Below are positions 11,148 to 21,883 of a stretch of 64,000 nucleotides of DNA, piece by piece. The stretch covers positions 806,001-870,000 of the forward strand of contig CP087212.1 of the NCBI GenBank assembly GCA_020912385.1, given 5' to 3'. Made by a program: the position numbers and the translations under genes. Numbering within the stretch: the stretch's first letter is position 1; each line of letters begins with the position of its first letter. The stretch is from Neofusicoccum parvum. Its lineage: Eukaryota; Ascomycota; Dothideomycetes; Botryosphaeriales; Botryosphaeriaceae. The notes below the pieces were generated by a model. That model searched no databases, had not been told where the DNA came from, and saw only the letters and a list, made by a program, of their open reading frames with translations.

Positions 11148-13622
11148 ATGAACCTGAGGAAGGAACGGGAGCGCCGCGCGCCACGCCGGTTCGAAAACGA
11201 ACTTGACCAGATCTACGCGCCCGAATACCCCGAGCGACAAGTCATTCGCCCTGCTACCAGGCCTGCCCATCCAATCTTCTATGTGGAGCCGAAGCCGTTC
11301 AGGGCCAACCTACCTCCGGCCGCTTTTCCCAGCCTGCCTATGGGCAATAGCCAAGCGGAACATGAACGCGGAGGGCATCAGGAAGGAGCCAATGCTGAGG
11401 AAGAAGATTATGCCACAATCGGCTTGAATGACTCTGCATCCGGAAGGCTGGGCATTCAAGTAGGAGACGGTAATCGCCCTGAAGATGTCCATGATCTAAG
11501 TGATCATTCTCTCTCACCGATGTCTCCGCAGCAGACGCAGGAAGACTCGTTGATTGTGCGGCTCATATTGGACAAGGATACGGAAGAGGAGCATGGCATA
11601 TCGTTGCGGGGACTAGTCAACCGTGTAGACGCTATTGAAGCTACGGTTTGGTTTGCAAAGCCTAAGATGCGGAGCATCCAAGGCTTGAACGATGTCAACA
11701 CCCTTCTGAAGTATCGTCTTGGTCGCAAAGAGTGCCTCGAAGAGCAATACAGCGTCGACTCCACCCTAGCTGCTATGCAGAGCAGCGACGACGAGAGCAG
11801 AGGCCCCGTCCATATATCCACGGGGATACCAAAGGTTCGTTGCATACATTTCAAAAACGAAACCCTTCAAGCTCGCAATCTGCACTGATGTGTAACCCAA
11901 TAGGTAGATTTCTCCTCTCTCAAACCGATCATACGTTACACCATCATCGCCAACATGTACACTGCTGCGCTCCAAGAAGGCTTCCAAGACCCCTTCTTTC
12001 CAATCCAACGCCTGATCGATGTCTCGGCGAAACAAATCCTCCACGCCCTTTCCATGATAGAAAAGACATACTTCGACGGTTTCTACCCAGACTCCATCAC
12101 CTCGCAGGCTATGGTAGGCCATGTCCTGCATGCTCGCCGCTTTCTCGTCCAACAAGATTGGCCGCGGCGTTTCCTCAAGCCCGTGAACGTGCCTCGTTAT
12201 GAGACGGATCCGGATGTCGAAATCCAAGCCCCACACGCGCCCTTAGGGACGACAGGCCTCCCTGCAACGCATCTTGATTTTTTCGGCAGGCTGGCAGAAG
12301 TAAACTGCAAAGAGCTCAACGAAGTCTTCTTCGGCGCACAGGACGGAGTGGCGAGAGATGCGAGGAACGAAGCACTGAACCGCACCTGGACACCGCGACG
12401 GGTGAGGAGGACGCTCTCGGGATTGCGTAGCTCCCCAGAACAGCAACTGCCGAGAAGTCGGCTGAGGCTAGGCCAGATGGCGTTCACGGCAGGCGCAGCG
12501 CAAGCGGAACTGCAGCGGGTGAGACGCGGAGACAGAGGAGAAGAACGAGCAGAGCAAGAGCCAGTGACGACGCCGCCGCGGCAAGTGCAGCAGGCGTACG
12601 GAGCTCGTGCTACGCTTGAAAGGCATCACACGCCAGACTTCGTCAACTCGCCTCCCATCCTGCCCACTGGCAACTACTCTGCGTTCGGGGTCCCCACCAG
12701 GGAGAACAACGCGCCCAACTGTTCTCCCTCACGGCCTCGCTTCCGCTTCAGACGCCACTCTTCCCCACAGCAGATGGCACAACCCGCTCGCATCACACCT
12801 CCATCAAAGCAACCAGATCCTCTGTCCGTGGTCTACGGACAACAGTTGTCGCTCGAAGAATCCGAGTTCGCAGTCCTCACCATGATGGGTGCCACCAGTT
12901 CCCGCGTCGTCGGCAGCAACGACGCCAGCCCGCCAAAGAAGAAGCAGAAAGACACGCCCAAGGCAGCAGCCACGCCAGACCAGCAGCAGCCCCAACCTCT
13001 GGCCACGCGATCCCCCAACCTCCTTCCGGCACCACCCCTTCCCCCAGCCCCAAAGCCCAGCCCGGCAACGACCACGACGCAGCACGACGCCCACCACCAC
13101 CTCTTCGAAACCGCGTACCACCGCCAAATCCAAGAGCAGCAAGCCGCCCAAGCCCTCAGCTCGCTCCACCGCAGCGCCAGCACGGCAGCCACCCGCCCCG
13201 CCGGCTTCCACGCGCACCCATCGTCGTCGTCGTCGTCGTCGTCCACCTCTTCCTCGCCCGACGCCGTCCCCCCCGCCCCTCCCTCCACGCCGGCCAGCGG
13301 CGCGCCGCACCCGTCCGTTAGCGGCCGCGGCGTGACCGTCGCCCCGCCCCGCGTCGTCCCGACCGCGCCCATGACGACGGAGCGCACCGTCAGGGCGCAC
13401 TTCGCGTTCCCGGATCGGAGCAACATCAGGCTGCCGCCGTCGTTCGGCGCGGAGGGGCGGGCCGGGAGCGTGGCGGTTGAGAGCGCGGGGCCGAGCGCGG
13501 GTGGTGGTGGGAGGATGGATCCGTTTGAGGTGTTTATGGCGGGGGTGGTCGAGCAGGCGAGGGGTGGTGGAGGGGATGGTGGAAGTGGTGGTCGTGGCGG
13601 GGATGGAGGGGCGGTGGAGTGA
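11148..13622 (+). CDS. Large hypothetical protein, C-terminal half intrinsically disordered
   Basis: Two exons (11148-11834, 11904-13622) with a 69-nt intron ending CAATAG; 801 aa. No family recognised. Residues about 135-330 look folded (SLIVRLILDKDTEEEHGISL, then AALQEGFQDPFFPIQRLIDV and the helical segment after it) and are probably helical. From about residue 370 on the protein is low complexity: Pro/Gln/Ala-rich, a KKKQK basic patch that could be a nuclear signal, a polyserine run encoded by a (TCG)n microsatellite at about 13219-13243, and a Gly-rich tail. The long minus-strand frames over this tail are composition artefacts. Start is the ATG before NLRKERERR; an upstream in-frame TTG is not credible. 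Confidence 0.65.
13219..13243 (+). repeat. (TCG)n trinucleotide microsatellite inside coding sequence
   Basis: About eight uninterrupted TCG units encode part of a polyserine tract (SSSSSSSST). Likely to vary in length between strains. Confidence 0.8.
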
Positions 13623-14528
13623 GTGCGCTTGGCGTGGGGTGAGGTGGAATGCTGATGTTGGCTGGAGTTTCGGTGGGAGGGGATGACATGGGGCTTTGAG
13701 AGGGTTAGGGTGTACAGATATACCGCAGCAAAGGGTTACAGCAGGATGGTGGGCTCTGCATGTGGATGCTGGACTTCATAAGCATATCATTCATGCCGGT
13801 GACCTATGAATCGTCGGCGCCTAAAGTTCAGAGCAGGATAGAGAGTATAATGTTTCAGAGCAGAATAATGGAAGGAGAGTCTATTATGCAAAAGGACAAA
13901 ATAGTTCCGCTTATAGATCTGGACTTTCGACCAACAGCGTAATATACGACGCTTCTGACATTACCCTGGAGCACTCTTGCTCTAATGTATGGCTCTATGC
14001 TGTACTACGCCTTTGGTGGAAACATCTCTCGCAGCTTTGGATTGCATGCTACTTCTCTCATATTTCGTCTTAGCTGTTTGGTACAACCGAGCTCATCTCA
14101 GCTATGATATCCGTCTTCAATGCCTCAGAATGCCTGTTCATACAGCACATACCACATATCTTACGATTGTAGCTGTAGAAGCATGATTGAAGGGCTTAGA
14201 TCACACAAAGCCTTTTAAGTGCCTCCAGTGCCTCACCTCAACCAGCCTTGCACAATTCAGCATACTCAGTATCTCTTTATCATCCTCCAAAGACAGTTGA
14301 ACGGAGCCAGAGCTCGGTCCCGCAACGCCGTCACGAGCGACGCAAGACAAACAACGCACGCGTCCGCCTGGCCGGCCACGCGGAAGCAGGACACCTACCA
14401 CGCCCGCATCGGCGCAAGCAACAGCCCAACCACGCGCGCACGGCCCGGCAAACCGCAGCCCGCCGTGCCCCCATACTTAAGTCCAGCTCATCTGGCCTAC
14501 CCACCCACGTCTCCAACTCACGCACATA
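13623..14528. other. Intergenic, 0.9 kb
   Basis: AT-richer first half (13740-14200) with no gene. The last 200 nt are C-rich and form the leader and promoter of the small SMP-like gene. Confidence 0.5.
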
Positions 14529-14750
14529 ATGCCTTCTTCCTCCAACAACGAGGCCAGCTCGGCCGGCAGCACGCCCATGACCAAGCAGGCCGCCGGCAGG
14601 ATACAGGCGACGCAGGCGCGGGCTGGTGGCGATATGAGCAAGGGCGGCTTCGCGGCGAGGGCGCAGGGCGCTGGGGATCGGAATGCGAACGCCAACGCAG
14701 GAGGTGCTACGGCGAAGGGGGCGGATGGGGGGATGAAGAAGGGGAGCTAA
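14529..14750 (+). CDS. Small SMP-domain (LEA-like) protein
   Basis: Single-exon 73-aa protein. It matches the seed-maturation-protein (SMP, LEA group) repeat: MTKQAAGRIQATQAR, GGDMSKGGFAARAQGAGDRN. In plants such proteins accumulate in desiccating seeds; small fungal relatives exist and are generally uncharacterised. The chain is hydrophilic, Gly/Ala/Asn rich, without Cys or Trp, as expected for a disordered stress protectant, and ends in GGMKKGS. The start is the ATG after a C-rich leader; a longer frame through the same DNA in another phase (14219-14788) has random composition. A role in spore or desiccation tolerance is inferred from the family only. Confidence 0.7.
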   Translation: MPSSSNNEASSAGSTPMTKQAAGRIQATQARAGGDMSKGGFAARAQGAGDRNANANAGGATAKGADGGMKKGS

Positions 14751-16416
14751 GGGGGGATGTTGGTGGAGGCTGTGGAGGACAAGGGTAGGGCTGGTGTTGA
14801 GGAGTGGATGATGGTAGCTCGGTGGAGAGATGGTTAGGTGAAGAGAGGAATTAGAGGGTTGGTGTGGGTGTAGAACGCTTATTGGGACAGGTGGTGGCGC
14901 TTAATGGATGATTTTTGTAGAGAAGATGGCGAGAAAGATATGAGGATGCTGATGTTGATGGTATTTTCGAGAGCGAGAAGGAGTCGCCAATATCTCCTGA
15001 CCAGGAACACAATCCCACAGCACACCCTCATCCGTCCTCCATCCACATTCCTCCCGGCCGTGATGTCCACGCGTTGTTTACCAATCCCCGAAACTCCACC
15101 ATTACACAAGCAAATCAGCCACAAGCCCACGATGATACCACAGTGGGTCGCGAAAGATATAGCAGTTCGGGAAGAGGTACTCCAGCCCACAGAACGCGTC
15201 AAGACAGCAAGAGCCTGCAGGGCTGGTTGAAACATTCGTCCAGATGTACATACGATTGCTTTGAAATAACTGCCAAAGCCATTCGAATAAACGCTTCGAC
15301 CGCCCAGGAGTGTGATTCGTTGAAGCCGTGCATGTCTTTTGCGACCGGCTAAGATACGGATACGCAAGCACAACGAACGCCCGTACCGCATCATGACACA
15401 TCACCCTCCGCCGGCACTGCCGATCATCGCGGCCGGCAAAGGGTCCTGTGAGTGGATGTGCTGCGGGCGCTCAGGACGCTCGTTGGCCAGGCTTGGTTCC
15501 TTCGGGGCGCACGCGCCAGGGAACAGACACGCTCGCGCTCTTTTTTCTTTTTTCCTTGTTTTGCTCGCGGTTCGTGCAGCGAAACAACGAGGCGCCTGGC
15601 GCGTTCGGCGGTGAGATCGTGGCTGCAGACTTCGGAATGAAATAATTGTGTGGCTTCAGGTGTGTAATGCGAGACATGGAGGTGACGAATGCGCACGCTG
15701 CTGCGAGGCGGACGCGGAAGAAAGGACGGAGTTAAGATTGAGAGGCAATTAACTCGTCGACTGATTTGTTCGGCCGAACCGTAAAATGCGAGCGAAGTGG
15801 CTTTCGGGTATGCAGTGATGTTTGCGTGTGGACGGCGGCTGTCGCAACCGGAAATGCACCAAGGCCCGTATCGCATACATGAAAAGCCCAGCGGGTGAGG
15901 TAATTATCGCATCAGGGGCCGTGGCAGACTTCGGTGGGCGGAGGAAGAGCAAGAAGTTCGACAACACACCACTCGTGGCATCTGGGAACCTCCTCTCGAT
16001 TATGCGAACGCCTCTGGCTTCGGGCTTCAGCAAGAAACGCCCAGCCAGAAGCGCGCTCTACTCTAAATTACTCTCTGCGCATCGCCTGACGCACATGCCC
16101 GCAACCAGTCGCAATAAGACTGGTCTCGTGGCCCAAGCTTTTCCGTGTCCCTCCTCGTTGGTGGGTCCAGGTATATCATCTCCCAACCATCTGGAATACC
16201 TACCAAGAGCTCTAATGCCAAATTTTTCTTTTTGCGAGATGATGCTCGAGAGAATGCGAATATTAGGAGGTGACGATGGGGAGAGATATTAATGATGTTG
16301 GCTCGTAGGATCGGTGAAATAAAGCAAAAGAAGCCGGCCGGTGAGTCGGATGTCTCCCGAGACCCGGATCACCACCGGCCCGCTTAGGAAGCTGATCATC
16401 ATCATGCATCGCCCGT
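14751..16416. other. Intergenic, 1.7 kb, contains one palindromic element copy
   Basis: Convergent interval between the SMP-like gene and ERG5. Apart from the element copy at about 15221-15330 nothing gene-like was recognised; the frames present lack splice continuity and recognisable motifs. Confidence 0.5.
15200..15330. mobile_element. Palindromic MITE-like element, copy D (mutated)
   Basis: Left arm GGTTGAAACATTCGTCCAGA at about 15225-15244 matches the CAGTTGAAGCATTCGTCC arm of the copy at 35352-35510. Right arm near 15291-15315 (AACGCTTCGACCGCCCAGGA) matches AATGCTTCAACTGCCCATGA. Over 25 aligned bases of the right arm there are 6 differences, 5 of them transitions (G/A or C/T), as expected of methylation or RIP decay. 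The outer ends cannot be placed precisely. Confidence 0.55.
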
Positions 16417-18230
16417 TTAGGCGCGCTTCGTGAAGGCCAGATGGCAGTCATCCTGCAATCAAATCTGTTAGCGCGCGCTCGTGGCGGTGTGTTGGGCAAC
16501 TCGTTGCGGGGACGCACCTTGGGGAAAATCGTAGCGAACACCTTGATCTCCTCGCTCAGCGGCGTGACCTTGTGCGTCCAGTCCAAGTCCATCGACGCTC
16601 TGCCAATCATGCCAATGAGGTTGTTGACCGCGTAGACCTGGCCCAGGCAGTAGTGCGGGCCAGTACCGAAGACAAGCCAGTTCTTCGTCTGCTTCTCCGC
16701 ATCACCCGTGATCCAACGCTCGGGCTCGAACGAGTCAGGGTTCGGGTAGGCTTCGGGGTCGTGCAGCGCCATGTACGTGGTCGGGACAACCATGGAGCCT
16801 GCGTCATGTCAGGCCTGATGAGGTCATGGATATGAGGATTGACTTACCCTTGGGGATCGTGTAGTTCTCGGTGATTTTGAACGCCTTCTTCGCCATGTAG
16901 GGAACCATGATGACGGGGGGCCTGTAGCGGAGAACCTCCTTGACGACGGCGCGAGTGTAGGTCATCTGATCCATCAGGTCCATGGTGAAGGGCTTGGTCC
17001 TGTCGCCGTCGCGGAGACGAAGCTGCTCCTCGCGAATCTTGTTCAAGTGGTCCGGCCTGTCCGCCATGATCTGGAAGAGCCAAGTTGCGGCGCTGCTGGT
17101 GGCATCCTGCGAAGCGAAGAGGAAGGTGAAGATGGTCATGGAGATCTCAAGATCGGTGAACATGCGAATAACCTGGGCGGGCTTCTCGGCCTCGATGCCC
17201 TTCTCCTTCTTCTTGTTGTAGTCCTCGGACTCGTACATGGCCTTGACCCAGCAGTCGAGAATGCAGTCGGGCTCGCCGCCGGCAGCCATACGAACCTTGC
17301 TCTTGGCAGCGGCCTTGGCAAACTCGTCGAGGACCATGTCGGCGGCCTTCTTGCCGCGCCAGGTGTTGGTGAAGGGAATGATGATGGGGAAGTTGACCAG
17401 TTCGAGGGCCTCGGTGATGTAGTAGTAGTCGTCGGCGATCTTCTTGACGGACTCATCGGGGACGTAGTGACCAACGAAGGTACGGAGGGAGACGGCGGTG
17501 ATGAACTCGCGGAAGTAGTGCATGAAAGGCACCTCCTTGCCATTGTTCTCGGCAGTGATCTCCAGGGCCTTCGAGAAGTACTTCTCGTAGATCTCCTCCT
17601 GGCCGGGCAGGTAAATGGACAGGGCCTGGCGGGTGAAGAGGCCGTTCAGGCCCTTGCGGTAGTCGACGTGGGCCTTGCCGTCGAGGAAGACCCAGTTCTC
17701 CGGGCGCAGCAGCTTGTAGGCGATGTCGACGACGCAGGGCTTGACGAGAGTGGGCGAGTTGAAGACCTTGCGGGCCATGTCACGGGTCGACGCGATGACG
17801 ACGAACCTGCAGTGTGTCAGCGATGCATGCGGGGCGGGCGGGTGTGGTTGGGCTCGCTACTTGTGGAAGACGGAGACGCAGCTGAGCGGGCCGCTGAGCC
17901 ATTTGGCGTGGTACTCCTCGAACTTGGGGTTCATGGAGTCCAGGAATGGGCCGATGAAGGGGATCTTCCACGCGGGACCGGCGATGGAGCCCTTGTTCCA
18001 GACATACTTGACTGTGGCGCGTCAGCGGGCGCACAGCAGGGCGGATGCAGGCGCCACTTACACTGGTCGTAAGCGACCAACAGCGCGAAAAGCGTGATGA
18101 CAACAGACAACGGGCTCACGCCCGCGGAGAGGCGGCCGAGAAGCCCGCCGAGGGCCTGCGAGCCCTGGATCTCCGGGGAGAATTGGGCGTCGGCGGAGGG
18201 CGAGGCGAAGCTGGCATTGACTTGGGCCAT
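16417..18230 (-). CDS. ERG5: Sterol C-22 desaturase, cytochrome P450 61
   Basis: Five exons on the minus strand: 18230-18062, 18011-17861, 17806-16848, 16798-16518, 16452-16417; 531 aa, the usual ERG5 length. ERG5 introduces the C22-C23 double bond of the ergosterol side chain in the endoplasmic reticulum. Seen: an N-terminal membrane anchor ([16 protein letters not shown]), proline-rich hinge [17 protein letters not shown]-helix [16 protein letters not shown]-helix [12 protein letters not shown] region FEPERWI, and haem loop [11 protein letters not shown] with the axial Cys. The last exon encodes only [11 protein letters not shown]. Start is the ATG of MAQVNASF, which gives normal family length; an in-frame ATG at 18356 would add a low-complexity 42-residue leader. 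Introns are 49-65 nt. Confidence 0.95.
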
Positions 18231-19587
18231 GGCGGCGACGGCGGCGCTCAACGGCGCTGGCGGTGAGGCGTGGGCTGTTGAGGCGGGTGCAAAATCGGCG
18301 CGCAGGGCAGGGCGGGCGTCGCTCGGGGGGCTGTCGCGACGGGCGGGGGCGGTCAATGAGCGGCGGGCGCAGTCGCGGAGGGCTCGACGACAGGATCCAG
18401 GCGTGGAGAGCGGGATGGTCGCGGAGGGCGCTGGGTATTATGGGCCGCTGGTTTAATCACCTCTGCTGGGCGCTGCAAATGGCGCCACGGACGGCGCTCG
18501 GCATATCGGACATCCGCGCGGCGAAGCTTGGCCATTGGCCCTATCACACGCCCGTGCCTGTCTGTGCCTGGAAAATTGAGATTAGCTCAGCGCGCCCAGC
18601 AGATCCCATCCAAGCGCCAGCGCTGCCCCGTCGCCCCAGCATCACGAGAGCCTGCCCTGTCGCGCCTGCGGCTCTGCCACCCTGGCCCGACGCGCCCCAG
18701 CGCCGCGTGAGAAAGCCCACCGAGTCGCGTCGCCGGCGTGGTGCTGAACTGACCGTCCGCAGCCGCCGTCACGTGCCGGAGAACGCCGTGCGGAGCAGGC
18801 ACAGCTTCCCCGCAGCTTATCGCTTCCTGTGCTGGCTGCGCTGCCTGGCGAGTCGCGGGCCTCCTTCCCGGCTGCGCAGTCATGTCCGCCTGCTACGAAC
18901 GCGCCTTGGCCGCGGCGAGTCGGTTCGGCAGCGAGCCCTCAGCACCGCAGCAACACCACACCCGCTGCCCGTCAGCCTCTCCCGTCGTACCGCCCGCGGG
19001 GCCCAGCACACCAGAAACGCTAGCGAGACCCGATGCGCCGTGCTAGACATGATCCCGGCCCAGCCGCCGCCGTAACATCCAGTGCGGCCCGACAGCCCTG
19101 CCAGCTGGCCGCCCAGCCAATGTCGACAATGGCTTTGCTCATATTAGCCTGATGCTGTGTGTGTGGGGGGCTGCTATTTTGGCCAACGCCGTCACCACTT
19201 GTCCGCTTAGGTCTCCAAGACGTGCCATGCACAGATTGCCGTTTACGGCAGGAGCTGGACGACACACCCAGATGCAGATCCTGATAAGGCCGCTATAAAG
19301 GTCTTGGTAGCGTTCGCTCTCCCTCCGTCTGTCGTCTGTTTTGTTTCGCCTCTGTCTGTTTTGACGTCCCAACGACCGGTCACACGTTGCACAGGGTGCA
19401 TATGCCGATCCCTGAAAGACTAAACTTTGTGCCCGGATGGTAAAACCATAGGCGTGCACGCTGCTCTCCGCTGTACAATCACAGGGTTGAACCGAGTCTG
19501 AGCGCCTCCGTATAACTTTATTGCCTCTCTGCCGAATGCTATTTCCTCTTCCCGCCGCCCGCTCCTCTCTTCACTACGCACGCTGAA
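18231..19587. other. Divergent intergenic region, 1.4 kb
   Basis: Shared upstream space of ERG5 (minus) and the serine hydrolase (plus). Very GC rich to about 19080, where long frames appear on both strands by composition only. A C/T-rich tract at about 19315-19370 (TCCCTCCGTCTGTCGTCTG) lies upstream of the hydrolase start and may be its core promoter or leader. Confidence 0.5.
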
Positions 19588-21883
19588 ATGGGGGCTTTGA
19601 TCCGGTCCGCGCACTCTGCGGCGCTGATTCTCAGTGCTTTGGTCCCAGTCGTGTCTTCCTCCTGCATTCCGGACGTTCCGAGTGCATTGCTGTCCGATCC
19701 AGCCGTTCTACAGCATCCTTCTGTGACTGCAGCCTTCAAGGAAGTTGAACGGAACCTATCTGGCCTGTTTACCGGTAGTACCCGCGACGGCTTCAGTTTC
19801 GCCATTGTGAGTTTACCTCCAGAGCTCACGGGTTAAGTGGCAAGCTCGGTTTTCCAAGCTCCTGAGACCGCGCCATTGACGTTAATCATGATACCGGATG
19901 CCAGGTCCATGCCTCCAGTCCCGAGAAAGCATTCGCTTTCAACCATGGAGTGCTCAAGATGAACGAGAGTGCCTCAGAGCAAGTAGACAGTGACTCGATT
20001 TTCCGTGTTGCGTCCATCTCTAAACACATCGCCACTTTGTCTGCGCTGGCTGTAGAGAATGAGAGCAAAGCCCAGAGCGCTCTTCCAGTCCTAAGCCTGG
20101 ATTCGCCTGTCAGGCATGCTCTTCCCGAGTTTGGGCTGCCTGAGATAGACTGGCGGAACGGTGGCAGCGAAATCACCTTGTCGATGCTGGCAAGCCACAG
20201 CTCCGGATTGCCCAGAGAGGGCTATTCGACTGACTTCGACATGGTCAAAGGGCTCGCCAAGGCAGACGCAGAGACAATTGGTGCTGACTGGGCGGGAGTA
20301 ACTCCAAGTCAAATCATCGAGTACATCAAGCAGCGTAACCTGATGTTTGCTCCCGGGCAGCGGGCCGCATGTAAGACGCCGTTTCACCACCGACATCCCA
20401 TGTGCATCAAGCTTACGCTTCTACATAGATTCAAATGCCGGCGCTTGCATCCTCGCATGTGAGTGGATCAAAAGGCTACCATCTCATCATCTGCTGACAT
20501 GACATGGACAGTCGCTGCGGCCAATTACCACAATCAACTAGCAGGCACGAACCAAACATGGACAGAGTATGCCACGCAAGAGATTCTGGGACGGCTCAAC
20601 ATGACGCACTCATTCTTTGGCTCTATCCCAGAGAACCTCGTCCCCAACATAGGGGTTCCCGGCGGCCCGAACTGGGTTGACCTGCTCATCGGTCCTGGCT
20701 ACGATCCGGCCGGCGGCATGTGGGTGAGTCTCCACGATCTCCTCTTCTGTATATTGGATACACGGGAAGTACTGCAGCAAGTTTACACGTGGGCAGTTGA
20801 AGCATTCTGTCTTTTTTTTTTTCACTGCACATTTGAATGCGGATGTTCGCTTCAACTGCCCATGATAGTACGCACATATTGCAATACTTTCTGAACCGAT
20901 CTCGCACACCTCGTAGAAACCCGACCTACTAACCGACTCCCCCAGAGCTCCGCCACCGACCTCTCCAAATACCTCCACGCCGTCTGGCTCTCCCCCAACC
21001 CCGCCCTCGTCACGCCGACGCAACGCCGGCTCTCGCTGCAGCCGCGCCTGATCCTCCCAGACGGCGCGCAGCAGGTGGGCGCGGGCTGGGAGATCGCGGT
21101 GGCCAAGACGGCGGGCGCGCCGTCCAACCAGACCAAGACGTACAACGTGTACGGCAAGTCGGGCGACGCCGGCGGCTTCCACGCCTGGCTCGACGTGGTG
21201 CCGAACCTGGGGTACGGCGTCGTGGTGATGAGCCAGGAGAGCGCGCCCGCGTCGGCGAACTACTCGCGCGTGCGCCCCGCCGCCGTGCGCGACGCCGTCC
21301 ACGCCATCCTGCTGCCCGCGTTCGCAGAGGCGCTGGCTGCCCGCCTGCAGGAGAGGTTTGCCGGCCGCTACGCCGATCCGCGCGACGGCGGCGCGATCGC
21401 GGAGGAGGTGGTGGGCGCCGGGAACGCGAGCGTGGTTGCGGGCGCGGAGTCGTTTGCGCGGCTAGAGGTTAAGGGGGGCGGGTTGTTCGTGCGGGAGTTG
21501 CGGGTTAATGGGACGAGTGCTTGGGAGGGGCTGGATGCGCTGGGGTGGACGAAGGAAAGCCAGAGCCGCTTCTTCTCGACGTCGGAGGGCGTAGGGTTGA
21601 ATCCGGCGGAGGGGGTGGGCGAGAATGAGGCGTTTGGGGTGGGCGCGCAGGTGTGGAGGGTTATCCCGGATGGGGAGACGTGTGATTGGTTTGATTTTGA
21701 CGGGTGAGTAGATGCTTTGCGTGTTGTTTGGTGGAGAAACTAAGGGGCGAGAAATTTTCTAACACTGCCAATAGGTATACTGATCAGAATGGGTGGCCAT
21801 TGAGTAAGATTGTGCTCGTCGAGGGGGAGCAAGACGTGGAGCTGCATTACCCGCCGTACGACATAATACTTAAGAGGCAATGA
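19588..21883 (+). CDS. Secreted serine hydrolase, beta-lactamase/class C fold
   Basis: Six exons: 19588-19806, 19905-20370, 20429-20458, 20512-20723, 20946-21703, 21775-21883; 597 aa. An N-terminal signal peptide (ALILSALVPVVSS) is followed by a Beta-lactamase (PF00144-type) domain with the SxxK pair SISK at residues 110-113, the YxN motif YSN at 229-231 and a KSG-type third motif in YGKSGDAGGFHAW. Several NxS/T sites suggest glycosylation. The family covers esterases, D-aminopeptidases and lactamase-like enzymes, so the substrate cannot be stated. Exon 3 is only 30 nt and carries the YSN residues. Intron 4 (20724-20945, 222 nt) is three to four times longer than the others and contains a palindromic element copy. 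Confidence 0.85.
20750..20900 (+). mobile_element. Palindromic MITE-like element, copy A, inside an intron
   Basis: Lies wholly within the 222-nt intron 20724-20945. A perfect 12-bp inner stem, GGGCAGTTGAAG at 20791-20802 and CTTCAACTGCCC at 20850-20861, encloses a T-rich loop and the word CACTGCACAT. The outer arms are imperfect: GGAAGTACTGCAG on the left against GCAATACTTTCTGAACC on the right. The right flank CCCATGATAGTACGC matches CCCATGAAGGTAGTCGC of the copy at 35352-35510. Confidence 0.75.

Noticed and set aside
12804..13426. Gly/Arg- and Asp-rich minus-strand frames of about 200 aa
   Set aside because: They mirror the low-complexity, microsatellite-bearing tail of the plus-strand orphan, whose splice joint and codon use are better.
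17047..18072. 341-aa plus-strand frame
   Set aside because: Antisense shadow of ERG5.
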